Of a stretch of DNA of 64,000 nucleotides, positions 1-13,267 are shown piece after piece. The stretch covers positions 124,001-188,000 of the forward strand of contig RSEE01000004.1 of NCBI GenBank assembly GCA_003971905.1. Reading direction: 5' to 3'. A program made the position numbers and the translations under genes. This DNA comes from Moniliella sp. 'wahieum'. Its lineage: Eukaryota > Basidiomycota > Moniliellomycetes > Moniliellales > Moniliellaceae. Below the pieces are notes generated by a model, which saw only the letters and a program-made list of their open reading frames with translations, made no database searches and was not told the origin of the DNA. Position 1 is the stretch's first letter. The number at the start of each line of letters is the position of its first letter.

Positions 1-3000
1 CTCTGCTTTCGATCCCTCCCTCTCCCCCGGACGATAATCCATGGGGCACAAGCGACGATGAGGACGCGGACACATTTGCTGACCTTACGGATGTATCATC
101 ACCCTCGCTGCTGCCAACCAAGTCGTCGAGCTGGACCACCGCGATTGCCTCGTGGCCTTCACGCCACATTTCGGACTACTTAGATGATCCTGAGGTGTGT
201 TGGGGGACTGCCCTAGGTTGTCGCGATGGCAGTGTCTGGCTCATGCGGCCAGCGCGCCTGCAACCGCCAGCCCCGCCTCCATCTCATCTACCCCCTACAG
301 GCTCTTCCCCGCCCAGTGTACGGTCGCGCGTGGTGAGTATGACCCGCGCTCGCGTTAATCCTGTGTACAGCCCACCTCCCGGTGAGCATCGTGCTTCCAT
401 TGTGTCCATTACTTCGACCCCAGCTCGCACTTACGGCGTTGGGGCTGGGACCAAGACAGTTACTTCTCCAGCCGACTCGGTCTCGCCGCCTACACATCCC
501 CTGCACATCTACCATTCCAATGAGGACTTGCGCTCGCTCGCCCCCAGTGGCATCACATCTCCCACCACTGGGTTCGCCCCCATGCCGATTGCTGCGTCTG
601 CCGTGTCCACCATGGTCGAGGTCGATGTACCTGAGCCTGCTCCTACCCCACCCCAGCGTCACGCAACCAACCTTCTGCAGAGGCGCTTTTGGAGCAGCAG
701 TATCACGCTGGGGAAGGTACTCTTGCTTCCATGCTCGGTCACCTTGCGGGTAAACACAAGCACCACCATTCGCGAGTTCCCAGCCCGGGCCATCCCCGGC
801 TGCCCTCTCACACCGCTGCCCAATTAGCACACCAGCAACATTCGCATCCCTTACGTCACTCCCTTTCGCTTCACAAGTCGCCGGACCCCTCGCTCAGAGG
901 CTCCTAGCGCTACCAGCCCACATACTCCTACGTCAAGGAGTCCTCATCCCTTACTGATATGGCTTGAGCTTGTGCCCCATGCCCATTTGGTCCACGCTGA
1001 CGACTCTTCCCTACTACCTCACTAGTAGTGGCTACTGTTTCTCGGTCCGTTCCCGATGGGTTGGCGGCGGAAGATATTCCCTCACCTGAGCCTGTTTTAG
1101 TTGTCCTCCAAGCCTCGGGATCGCTTACGACTTGGTCTCTTTCCGAGGGTCGTCAGGTGGGGCAGGCCCAGCTGAACCGATCTAAGGTATACACATCTAC
1201 CCGGTCCTCGCACCTTCAACCGGACCCAGTCATGATGGAGGGTTTTTTACTCCTCTTGTGGCTCAGGGTCTGGCAGCACTACGCTCTCGTGCCTCCAGCC
1301 CAGCTCCAGGAGTGTCCAAACAAGATTCCACCCAAGCCTCAGGCCCAAGCCTATCGGTCCCTGGTCTCCGAAGCGAACAGAACACCGCCCTATCGGCCGC
1401 GCTGCATCGCACAACAATCTAGCACATCTGGCTCAACTTTCCCCCATGAATCAGGCAGCGGCCGGCGACGAGGGATCGCCCGAGTGGGTGGAACAAGACC
1501 GGCTGCTTCAGTGCGACTTTAAGGAAGTACGCGTTTTGGACCCAGAAGGAGATAATGCAGCCCCACTGCTGGTTGCATTTGATGAGTTGCGCCAGACGGT
1601 TGTGTTGCTTACCCTCTTGCCTGATGGAGCGATCCATGTCAAGGGGCATGTTGCTTACCCCCCTGGAGTGGTCAGCCACACACAAATCGCCGTCTTGCCT
1701 GCCTCGGTCTCGGCACCCCAGCCGCCTGTCCCTGCATCAGGGTTGCTGTCCCCTACCCTTGGACGATCGGCAAACTCGTCGCCTGACCCCCAACCTGCGA
1801 TCAGGTTCCTTGCACTTCGATGGGCCGCTTATTGGAGCGCATGGTTTGGCCTGACGGGTCGCCTGTCCCCCGCTTGGGCCACACGCTCACCTCCACGGGG
1901 AGTAAGCCCTCGCTCCAGCGGCGTATCAATTCGACGCCCCGACGACTGCTGCCCCCCTTCATTCATCCACTGTCGACGCAGAGTCAGATTGGATCGACCT
2001 TCTGGCATTAGAGGTTGAGGTAGGAGGGCAACGTGGTCCGGCTGAAGGAATCTTTTCGCTTGGCATCCAGCTGGTCGCTTGGAACTCGGGTGGTTTGGGG
2101 GGGGTAAATATACTCGTCTATCCTTCGTTGTCTGTGCTGACCCCCCCCCCAGCTCTTTTCGCTTTGTGACCAGGTCTACAGCCAAATCGATTCAGCCCAG
2201 GTTGCGGACGAGTCCATCCGCAACGTCACGGTTCGGCCAAGCGTGTCGGGTTCCGTGCTGAGCTTGGACACAGATGGAGGACATCGTTGGGCTACTGTCT
2301 TGCACAGCCAGTCCTCCGCCTGGAAGGTGGAAACACTCTTGATACCCCCTGGAGCAGTGATGGCACACCCGTTCCCCTCAGGTCGAGGTAAGGCCTTATC
2401 TGAATACGCTTTGGCCGTGAAAGAGGAGGATGCGTTAAGCGTGTGTGCGGTGAACAAGACGGAGGGACATTCCATGCTCCTTTACCGTTCCTCCCCGACT
2501 ATCCAAGTGCACGAGCTGGCTGTCCCCCTGAGCTTGGATCATCTTTTTCTCATTCACCCCAGCGGTAGCATTCGTATCTCCAATGCCCAATCCCTGGCGC
2601 GCGGTGAAGCACAGTTGCGTCTCGGTGGGCACAATGGGTTTACAGCAGTCAAGATCGTGCTGCAACCCATGGCCCGGCGTAGGCTGATTTTGGCTGGAAC
2701 CGTGCAGGGGGATCTATTGCTGTGGTCAGTATGGAACCCTCAGGAGCCTGGGTTGCTCAACAAGTTTAACGTCTTGGATGCGGCGGTAGTACGGATCGTG
2801 CCCTTCCTCCCTCCCTCCCCACCAGAAGGGTATGACATGGCCAATGCCCTCCATGATTTGGTTGCGTGCGTCAGCGCCGACGGCATGGTGGCCTTGGTGC
2901 AGATTGAGACATTCCAAGTGAGCCTGCTGGTTCCAGGCCGTGGGAGCCCATTGTCTGTCATCGCAGTCCAGGGGTTCACTCTTATGCTCATCTATGCTGA

Positions 3001-5043
3001 TGAGTCGGCTCGGATTTGGGACTTGCGCACGCAGGAGCTACGGCAATGTGTCCCTGCCGCACGGGCGTATGCGCTCTTGGCTCACCCCGAGGTGAGCACT
3101 CTCGCGATGCCTGGCCCAGCGCTACCGCAAGCCTTAGCAAAAGAGAACCCGTCAGCCACAACCTGTTCCTGGACCGTGCACGATCTGCGTGACGACGCCC
3201 GTGGTACCAGCCTCAAGATCAAGACGGGAATTCTCACTGTCCCGGATCGTCTACCCCCCATGGGGGTTCTTCCCGCTTTGGAAGCGGACCTGCGCAAGGC
3301 TATTGATGCGGCGCACAAGGCTTTGACCAAAGCAATGCACACTCCAAACCTGGCAAGGTGGAGAGCAGCGCCATGTGTGGCCTTGCCTTGCCAGCAGCAA
3401 GAAAAGCTTTGTCGGTGCTTAGTCCCTTCTTGGCTGCCCTGTTGCCGGCCTCAGCTGAGGTGGGAAAGGATTTGGCTTCGGCTTTGGGCTGGCCTGAGAA
3501 TAGGAAAGAGGTGGTCTCTTACCTCGGCCTCCGCCTGCCCATGTCCTCGGTGTATGCCACGGTGGGTAGGCAGGCCGCGTCCTACTACCCCCCTGTGTAC
3601 ACACTGCAAATGGTTGCGGTTTTGGCTATGCTGAGTACTGTGGGAAGCATTGCGGAGGTGCATCCTGATGCAATCCGAGCCCATGAATCCATTCTCCTTC
3701 GTGCCTCCGAAGGAGGAGCTTTCCATCATGGCGCTATCTCCCTTTCCACGTTGGCGCCGTTTGTGTTTGATGCCAACCCACACCTGGCCTGGGCATCTCA
3801 AACGCTATGTGATGCGGCGCTGCAGGGTGTTGCCGACGGACGAGTGGTAGAGTCTATTACTGATCTGTATACTTCCGCTATACGTCCTATCGACTCGGTC
3901 CCCCATCAGCCACCCCAACGGTCCAGCAACTGGCACGCAAGCAAGGATACAACTCCACATCCTTGGACGCCCCACCAGAGTCGGCTGCCCGCCGAACGGT
4001 GGCTCTTTTGGGCTTCTTGGCATGCCGTCGGGTGGCACTAATGTCCACCCCCATCTTACGAGACATCTCCATCTCTGTCGAAGCCTTTCTCAACGACTCT
4101 CTTAGTTTGGGAAAGCAGTTTATTGCCATCCAACTGTGTATGGAGGGCTTTGGCATCTGGCAAAACTACATTGATCCTATGGAGCTACTCCGTACTCTGT
4201 TCCGTGTCGCTTGGCACGACCCGGCTTCCTCGTCCGAGGGGGCAGAGGCGCGCACGGTGCGCACGACGGCAATGGAGGTGACGCTCCGGATCGCATATGT
4301 CAACACTCCCCTCTTCATGTCGACCCTTGTTCACGACATGCTCTATCCACGCACACTGACGGACTGGCGAGCAAGTATGGCGCTCGTTACCCATTTGGTC
4401 CAAAGCGATCCGGGTCTTTTGGTCAACGAGGTGCCCAGGCTGACCGAGGCGGTGATTCGTGCCCTGGACCCGCCGTCATCTCTCTCTCTTCCGCCCCGGC
4501 CGGTCGAAGGAAGTTCTGCGTGCCGAGGCGATCCAGATGATTGACGCTTTAGTTCGCACCTTCCCTACTGTTACCTTTAATGAAGCGAGCCAGCGCCTGG
4601 CCGTCGGCACCCTCGAAGGAGGAGTGGTCGCCTACGATGTCCGGGCCGTATCGCGGTTGTACGTGATTGAGGCCCACCCCGTTGGGCCCGTACACCTTGT
4701 GTCCTTCTCGCCGGACGGACGGAGGCTCGTGTCCCTTGGCCTGAACGACCAAGGAGGGACGGCACGCGTGTGGAAGACGGCACGACGCTGGCCTCTGTGT
4801 TTAGCTTGGGCTCCCTCCCGCGCCAGGGAGGGAACGACCTCTGGGGGCGTACAAGCTGTCCGGGTGCACGTGTCGGACCAACCATTCGAAGTGGGAACCC
4901 CACTTGTCTGCGACTGGATCGGCAACCAGCCACGGCCCATCTCCAGTAGGTGGGGTGGGACTCTCGTTCGATACAACGTGAGTGTTGGCCCTTGCCGTCG
5001 CAGCATTCCCTTTTTGTTCGTACTATGCATTTGCCGTCCGTAA
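1..5043 (+). CDS. WDR7 / rabconnectin-3 beta-like WD40 protein, 5' truncated
   Basis: Coding begins at base 1 in frame 3, so the start lies upstream. The beginning (bases about 33-300) is an acidic stretch followed by a WD40-like blade (GTALGCRDGSVWLM). WD repeats return at 2.2-3.1 kb (ILAGTVQGDLLLWSVW; LMLIYADESARIWDLR), a helical middle follows, and a final pair of blades lies at 4.57-4.79 kb (RLAVGTLEGGVVAYDVR; FSPDGRRLVSLG). Split N- and C-terminal propellers around a helical domain is the WDR7 layout. Family members work with DMXL/Rav1 proteins in V-ATPase assembly and vesicle acidification. The frame changes repeatedly without introns, e.g. at the C-run 3900-3904 (adding one C restores frame) and 4494-4497 (removing one C restores it). 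The last bases after a possible GTGAGT donor at 4978 are uncertain. Family call fairly secure; exact orthology inferred. Confidence 0.75.
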
Positions 5044-6560
5044 AGCTACTATAACGTTTGACATCATGCCCGCCTTCACGAGCTTCACGACACGTATAAA
5101 AATCGGAGGTTTGTCAAATGTATCAACAGTTGTGCGGGATGGTAGGCCATAAAAGCCTGTGTTCTTCATGTTGCTTAGTCCACATGCACACCGCTTGCTT
5201 CATCGGTTAACTGCCGAAGACAGTCCTCTCAACGACGATGGAGGAGGAGAACATGTGAGCGTGGTTCTTGTGACATGTCATGAGACCTGGAGTCCTGATG
5301 CTCCTCGAGGGTGATGCAATCGCACTGGTGGCAGTGTGATGGTGGGAGTGTGGCAACCAGCAATACCTCCAGAGAGGACATCAAGCAGCGAGTCGCCACC
5401 ATCAGGGGCTAAGCTGTGGGACAAGGAGGAAAACAGGAGAGGGAAACAGCGGAACTCCTATAGGCCTGAGGAGGAACGAAGGGACATGGCCCGAAGCACG
5501 AGCCACCGTAGCTCAATCGTTGAACGAGTAAGAGTGCGGTTATCGAGGTTATCGAGGTTATCGTCGCTTAAAAGAGACGTCTCATGAGAACCATGTGGCA
5601 TTGTGGTTCAAGTGTTTCACGCTTGGTCTTTCCTGGCGTGAGCAATTTTTTACTTGTGCACAGAAGAGCGTTCTTATAGGCATGGTGTTGCTATATATGT
5701 GTCCGTGTTACAGCCATCGCGGAACAGCCGCCAATGCGTAGACTTTGTCCAGATGCAACTACAACATGCGTTTCTCCTGCACTTGATACCAAAACCATTC
5801 GCACTACAGCCATTTCACAGGTCTCACAGTATAACAAATGGCCAGTGCATCTCTGCAGCGCACAGTTCATATTCTGTCTACAAGTCAATATCGTACTCGC
5901 TATCCCTCCATTATATAGTTGTTACTAGGTCAGCATCTTTGATTCGCTTAGAAGGGGTACATGAGAAACGTCATGAATCAGTAATCAGTCAGCATAGAGG
6001 AACAGATATTAGCACTTGAAGAGAGGTGAGTGCATTAGAGCCATTAGTATAGCTTCTGTTTTACATATAATACACTACATATGGGAATTCGGAAAGAGGG
6101 TTCCAAGCCGAAGAGTCAAGATGGAGAGTCCGTGCCTTAAAGGAAGACATGCTCAAGGTCCGTAACTCGTTTTATAGTATTCACCATAAGATAGCATGCA
6201 TATCAGAGCCTCGACGATATTTGAGGAGCAGAAAAGAGTTTGAAAAGACAGAGCGTATACCCTGAGGCCTGATCCCGTTATAGAGATCAAAAAAGGATGA
6301 AGTCATATGGTGCAGACGTGGATATTCCCCTCTGTATTTCTCCTCTGTCTGTCGTCCCAACACACCTCGGTAGAATCACGGACAATCCCTGTCGGCAAAG
6401 CTTGGCAGCTTCCCTTGTTTTTTGACGGAAGAAAACACATAAAAGCATGTAGAGAGTGAAACCATACGTTCTCCCCTCAACATAAAACCTTTTTCTCTTT
6501 ACTGCCTATAACACAGAGTATACGCTTCCAACTCCATGTTGCTCTCCTCACACCAAGAAG
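5044..6560. other. Gene-free stretch, visibly more AT-rich
   Basis: No conserved protein, RNA gene or long plausible frame was recognised here. The sequence looks AT-richer than the flanks and has short direct duplications such as the repeated GGTTATCGA unit near 5536-5566. It is probably the 3' flank of the WDR7-like gene plus the promoter of the GH16 gene. Confidence 0.5.
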
Positions 6561-7797
6561 ATGCTTTGGAAGGCCTTGCTGTTTATTCTTCCGATTGCCG
6601 TTCCCGCGTGTGCGACTGAACACAGGTTCCCCCCTCGAAAGGATCACGGGAAATTCATCGCTTCCAACTTCGTTACTCCGGCCTACGACAGTATCTGCCT
6701 CGACGCAGTGGGGGCAGCTACGCTGGCTGAATGCTGAGACGCCCCAAGACTTTTATAACTGGTTTGGATTCTCCGTCCAAACTGACACAAGTGGCGGCGT
6801 CGTTTCGTACGTGAGCAAAGCGACGGCCAGCGGTTCGGCTATGCTTTGGACGGGCCAAAATGGTGGACTGGCCTTTGGCCCGATACGAAAACAACAGGAC
6901 AAACCACGTCATTCCATTCGGGGTGTCCAACCAGACTTGGGGTATGGCGCGTACATTTGGGATGTGTCCCACGTCCCATCCGACTGCGGAACCTGGCCGT
7001 CGTGTGGACGACTACCATGTACAACTGGCCAAATGGAGGGGAGGGAGTGTGTTGAAGTGTGAATGGGGTGGTTAGCGCCGAATGAGGGCACTTTAACACT
7101 GGTGTGAGCTGCAACCAGGTTGGCGCTCAAACGGCACGACACGTAATTCGCAATGTCAGGGTGGGGAAGGATGCGGTGTGGAGTTCACGGGTTCTGACAA
7201 TACCTTTGGGAACGGGTACGTTTACATATTCCTCCCCTCCGCACGTTTCCACACTTACGCGTTTTCGATCTCTGACTTCCTGAACTTGTTTCCTTTTCAA
7301 CACACACAGATTGAACAATGCGGGAGGGCCGTTTTTGCGCTGGTGTATACGAGTGCAAAAGTCCAGATGTGGAAGTTTGACCGCGACTCAGCCCCGGCGG
7401 GAACGACCCGAGGGGGCGGATCGACGATCATCCAAGTTCCTGGTCTACTCCCGATGCGGCATGGACGTTGGGCGGGAATGGGTGTCCCGTATCGAGCGTC
7501 AACACGGCGCAGGCGATCGTGATGAACATTGATTTTGTGTGCTTGGGTTGATGCCACACCTGGTTCCTGCAACTTTGGTTCGAGTGGGTGCGCCAACTAC
7601 ATTGCCAACAACCCAAGCAAGCTTAAGAATAGCTATTTTGATGTGAATCGGTACGTTTTGCGTTTCAGAGAAGCAGAGGGTATCGAGATACTACAGGACT
7701 TCTTCAGACCCATACTCATTCTTCTGTTGTTTTTTGTCTTGATGACATCTTCAATGTGTATTTTGCGCACAACAGGTTCGCTCATTGGTCGATGTAA
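6561..7797 (+). CDS. Secreted GH16 endo-beta-1,3(4)-glucanase-like gene, damaged (possible pseudogene)
   Basis: ATG at 6561 opens a hydrophobic signal-peptide-like start (MLWKALLFILPIAVPACAT). GH16 landmarks follow in several frames: a Trp/Phe-rich first strand (FYNWFGFSVQTDTSGG), CGTWP near 6983, NWPNGGE near 7023, then TGVSCNQVGAQTARH, GCGVEFTGSDNTFGNG, FALVYTSAKVQMWKFDR, GCPVSSVNTAQAIVMNIDF and CNFGSSGCANYIANN. These match fungal laminarinase-like GH16 enzymes that cut wall beta-glucans. A supported intron lies at 7216-7309 (GTACGT...CACAG) and a likely one at 7651-7775, after which FAHWSM-stop closes the gene. The catalytic E-x-D-x-x-E segment after NWPNGGE (about 7036-7062) is not readable: it contains stop codons and would need several indels. 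Damage is denser than in neighbouring genes, so real decay is plausible. Family call secure; functional status doubtful. Confidence 0.8.
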
Positions 7798-8351
7798 GAT
7801 GAGCTCTTCTGGTCGACTCGGCCTCAATGAAGGGAAGAGAGGTCTCTCCTCAATACGCCATTGTGCCAGTTCTTGTTGGCATGTTTATATTTCGTACATA
7901 TATCCCCCAGGAGACTGATGCTGTATACTTCTTGAGACTCATCGGTTGGGACCAGACCCACATGCGCAGGCATAGTTACCAGGTGTGCTGGACTCTGATT
8001 TGTTTTCGACCCTGCTTTCCTTGTCTATGCTTCCCTTCTTCTCTACGTGTGACCGAGCTCCCATGCTAGCTTCTCCGAATATATATACCTCTCGCCTCCT
8101 TTTTCTCCTCGGAGGATATGATTGTTCCTCATCCTTTCCTCCATCTCCTCCTTCTGTTAGACTACAAATAGTTCTGAGAATAAGACGAGGCATCAGACAT
8201 GCTACTCACGTACGTCTTTAACCGCAAGTGGAGGTAGTAAGAAACCGCTCCATATATCAGGGATACTGTGGTGGGTATTCTACCGTATTGTTTCAATACT
8301 AACGATCGTTCGAGGTTGAACACAAAGTATTTTCCCTCCAGAAGTAACATA
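7798..8351. other. Intergenic, GH16 3' flank to tRNA
   Basis: No gene recognised. The 3' part directly precedes the tRNA gene. Confidence 0.5.
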
Positions 8352-8449
8352 GGCGAGATAGCGAAGTGGTCTAACGCGCTGTGTTAAGGCATCTTTGGAT
8401 ACCGTAACCGCAGTCCTCCGGGGCGTGGGTTCGAATCCCACTCTCGTCA
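8352..8449 (+). tRNA. tRNA-Leu (anticodon AAG) with an 18-nt intron
   Basis: Acceptor stem GGCGAGA (8352-8358) pairs with TCTCGTC (8442-8448, one G-U), discriminator A at 8449. The T arm is GTGGG-TTCGAAT-CCCAC (ending 8441). The anticodon stem CTGTG (8379-8383) pairs with CGCAG (8409-8413, one G-U). The 25 bases between are too long for a 7-base loop and fit loop TTAAGG + intron 8390-8407 + C. The anticodon is AAG at 8386-8388, reading CUU. The intron contains CTT, able to pair with the anticodon as in typical eukaryotic pre-tRNA introns. The variable arm (TCCTCCGGGGC) is of the long type expected for tRNA-Leu. Confidence 0.92.
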
Positions 8450-8451
8450 AC

Positions 8452-8455
8452 TTTT
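8452..8455 (+). terminator. RNA polymerase III T-run terminator
   Basis: TTTT starts three bases after the tRNA 3' end, as expected for a Pol III terminator. Confidence 0.7.
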
Positions 8456-9161
8456 GGCATTCATTTCCTTTTTTCCGAGTGCAAGGCTGGTCGAATATCA
8501 CCATGGCCAGCGTATCCTTCCCTTGAAGCTTTTCAGTTTTACGCGCTGAGAGGCACCTGCGCGGTACATGGGCAACCAACCCGGAAAACCTACTTAGCGC
8601 AGCACAAATCCCCATTGGCTGGCGTGCTATAACAGTCCTGAGGGCCTACTTACCAGCAAGTGCCGCGCAAAAGGAGAGAAGGGATGCCATCCACAGCTAG
8701 TAAGTAAACGCAAGGAAACAAGCGGTGGCTGCTGGTACCAAGAAGGGAGGACAGCATGCAGGTAGAGAGACAGAACGCGCCACTAGACAGACAGCAGGGA
8801 AGGCAACAAAGATGTTGCTTCCCCGGTACTTCTTTTGGAGGGACTTAGGTCCAAGACTTGGCACCTCAGACGACCAGGCAAATTACAAGCCGGTACCAAG
8901 CCCAAAACGAGAAGACGGCAACCACACAAGGGCCAGAAAGGAAAGTGGGACGTGGGAGATTCATACAGAGAAAACGCCAAGGGTGGAGAGGAGGTGCATT
9001 TTGGTGCACTTTGCTTGCGTCTTGCTCATACGGGGACAAGGTGGACAGGTGTTAGGAGAAGGGGATTCTCCCCATGCATGGGCGAAGGAAAAAGCTCACG
9101 CCTTGCCCCGCTCGGGCAGGGCAAGGAGATGGATGATGGACTCTAAGAGCTGGAAATACTC
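8456..9161. other. Intergenic, no recognised gene
   Basis: Frames on both strands are open but show no conserved motif. Nothing supportable apart from the flank of the tRNA and the 3' flank of the reverse-strand gene. Confidence 0.5.
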
Positions 9162-10470
9162 TTAGGCTTTTTGAGCCTTCTTGGCCTTTTTACCCCCCAC
9201 CGGCTTCACGGCAGAGACAGGGATGGCACCCACAGGAGGCAACGATTCGCCACCCTCCTCCTTGAGCATTGAGAAGGCATTCATGCTCGAGAAACGTGAT
9301 ACGCCTCCATTGGCGACCGAGGGAGCCGGCTTGGTAGCTTGCTCCTTAGCCGGTTGGGTGGCGCGGGCACCACGAACGCGGACGCTTTCCCACCCCGGCT
9401 CGATGATGGCACTATGCGGAACAGGAGGCGGCGCAGTGAAAAACTCCGATGGGTGCACTTCGGCTGCTGCCGGCTTCTTACGGTTGCGCCGGCTGGGCAA
9501 AGCAGCTGCCGGCTCCGTTGGAGCGACAGCGGGTGTGGCCACAGGAGACTGTTCCTCCACCTCAGAAGAGTAGGCTCCGTCTCAACTGCAACTGCAGGGG
9601 CAACGGGAACAGCCTTGGCCTCCCATCCAGCTCCGGCGGACCAATCGCCCTCCCCAGCATGGCTGGGCCCCCAGTCAATGGGTTCCTCTTCCGGCCAGGT
9701 AGCTGCCGGGGGGGGGGGGAGAGGTGCTTTCAACACTCACACTGACCTCACCAGCGCTCTCTGGAGCCGACGAAACAGGGGCGGCGTCAATCGAGGTGTT
9801 CGCTCCGTTGGCGCTGGCAAGCTCAGGGGGGCAGTGGGAACGCCTTGGGTCACGGCAGGCGCGGGAGCAGCCTCCTCCGCTGCAGTAGAAGGAGCGGAAG
9901 CATCAGCAGGAGCAGCAATGACGGCAGCGGAAGCAGCAGCCGCAGCAGCCTTTTGGGAGCGCTGCTTGCTCTTGCGCTGAGCCCGGGTCGTCTGCCATCC
10001 ATCCTGTTCGTCAATCTCGGTGTCGACCAGGGGAGTGGTCGCAGGGGCGAGGATCGGCGCGACGGGGGTAACGGACGAAGGGCCGGCAGGGGGAAGGGCA
10101 GAGGCAGAGGCCGCCTTTTTCTTTTTGCGCTTGTTCTTCTTGGCCGACTTGGACTGGCCGGGGGCAGCGCCGGCGGAGACCGGCGCCTCGACCTCCTCTG
10201 AGGCAGACTCTACCGCGGAGGGGATGGGGGAGGAAGGAGGAGCCGAGCGGGCAGCCCTGGCCTTAGCTGCCTGCTTCTTCTTCTTCTGCAAAAGCCCGGG
10301 CCGAGCCGGGAGCGGGGCCGGATGCGTGGAGAGCAGGCTTTCCGCTGGGCCTGGAGCGATGCTGGGCGTAGAGGAGGGCGAGGGGGATGGCCGGGAGGAG
10401 GAGGAGGAGAGGCCAGAAGGGGGCGGCGGGGGTGGGGTGCTGTTGGCGTGCGAGCTATGGCTGGAGACAT
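9162..10470 (-). CDS. Ala/Lys-rich low-complexity protein, possibly membrane-anchored
   Basis: I do not recognise the family. A likely ATG is at 10470 (MSPAIARTPTAP). About 20-40 residues later one frame reads as a hydrophobic segment (LLLLPAIPLALLYAQ) followed by basic residues; the alternative frame is Ser/Pro-rich, so a transmembrane anchor is possible but unproven. A strongly basic region follows (LLQKKKKQAAKARAA; SAKKNKRKKKKAAS), then Ala-rich linkers and three Trp-centred motifs (DEQDGWQTT, EPIDWGP, EPGWESV). The C-terminus is FSSMNAFSMLKEEGGE, then a Lys-rich tail and stop at 9162. Lys-rich blocks and spaced Trp motifs behind an N-terminal anchor recall p180/metadherin-like ER proteins in general design only. 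The frame must change at least twice, including near the G-run at 9709-9719. Confidence 0.55.
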
Positions 10471-11106
10471 GGCGGGCGGGGGCGGGGGGCAGGAAGGGGC
10501 GCGAGTCGGGGAGGAAGGGAGGGAGAGCGTGATGGAGTGGGCCCGCGCGCGCTTTAAAGGCCGGCAGGGGCCTGCCCTGGCCGGCTGGGTTCCACACGAT
10601 GCGTGACGCATGGGTGAGCTCGGCGGCCAGGCAGCGCAGAGGCGTGGGCCGACCCACCGCCTGCACCACGCGGCGGCTGCGCAACCCTGCGGGTTGCATC
10701 ATGCATGCATCATGCATCATGCATCTGCCTCGTCTGTCCAGCGGCCACCGCGTGCGTCTTCCACGTCGCCCCGCCGCCTCCAGGAATCAGCGCGGGCAGC
10801 GCGGCCGGCCAGGCACGGCGCCAGTCGCCGCAAACACTGTTTTTTTGCTACATTGCAAATCCATCCCGAGATTAGATCCGCGCGCTCAGATCGATCGGCC
10901 ATCATGCATCGTCAATCACGCTCCCACCTTATTCGCTTCTCCGTCGGGTTATTGCTGGGCCTTGGATCCATCCACATGTCCCTCCCTCCCACCAAAAACA
11001 GGGGGCACTATCATATCTCACTAGTCACTAGCCACTCCTTCCCCAGCCATCTCGTCTCTAGTCACTTTGTCATAGCCACCCAGCCACCCACAATGCTTCT
11101 GCGCCC
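10471..11106. other. Intergenic region between two reverse-strand genes
   Basis: No gene supported. Holds the 5' flank of the Lys-rich protein gene and the 3' flank of ARG4. A short ATGCATC iteration lies at about 10698-10725 (CATGCATGCATCATGCATCATGCATC). Confidence 0.5.
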
Positions 11107-12561
<1,455 letters not shown>

Positions 12562-13267
12562 GTTTGAAAGGGCTGCGGACGGGTGGGAGAAGTAGAGAGG
12601 TGGTGGTGGGGATGGACGATGGGGATGGTAGGGAGTCAAAGGAAAGAAGAAAAAATACGCTGGCCTTGTCGGACTATGTAGGAAAAGCGGCCGATGACTG
12701 GATGACAGTGGCTGTCCGTCGAGCGCATCCAGCGCCCAGCGGACTTGATTGCGGCGGATGAACCCAACAGCGCTCTCGTGCCCACCGCCTTTTTTTTTTC
12801 CGTTCGAAGATCGGCATTCTTGCGAGGCGGCGGGCACGGACACTCCGGAAAGTTTCATAGTTTCTAGTTTCTGCTTATCGATTATCGATTCGATGTTCTC
12901 GGCTGCCCCCTGGAGCAATCAATATCAAGGCGGGAGTTGGTGTGACATGGGCGTGATGACTTGCCTAGGCTGGTGCCATGGTCCAGGGGCCCTAGGCTCG
13001 TTCATACCATAGCTCGCGCTGCGCCTGCCTTTCCTTTCCTGCCCTGCTCCTCCTCTGTCGTTGGTGTTCTGCCTCTCCACCACCACTCCGCTCTTCGCTT
13101 CACTCGTATCCTTGCTCCCGTTCTCTGTGACCCATTGACTGGCCACCTCTCCTGTAGACTGCTCGTCGAAAGTGCCCTGTTCCTCGGCACAACAGAGTTA
13201 CATCAATATCTAAGCCCCCTGAGGACAGGGCGGATGATGGACGGCATAGATGCGGTATATATATGGA
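12562..13267. other. ARG4 promoter and IRC3 3' flank
   Basis: No gene recognised. It contains an A/T-rich ATCGATTATCGATTCGAT cluster at about 12877-12894 and a T-run near 12790, on the upstream side of ARG4. Confidence 0.5.

Noticed and set aside
6591-7802. Secondary-metabolite or mobile-element origin for the GH16 region
   Set aside because: No transposase, reverse transcriptase, terminal repeats or biosynthetic genes nearby; only a single secreted-enzyme gene.
8280-8615. Reverse-strand open frame of 111 residues containing RVGFEPTPRRTAV
   Set aside because: It is the antisense translation of the tRNA-Leu gene; 'VGFEPT'-type proteins are a known annotation artefact.
10698-10725. CATGCATGCATCATGCATC iteration as a transposon end or origin
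   Set aside because: Too short, no flanking inverted repeats or target-site duplication visible.
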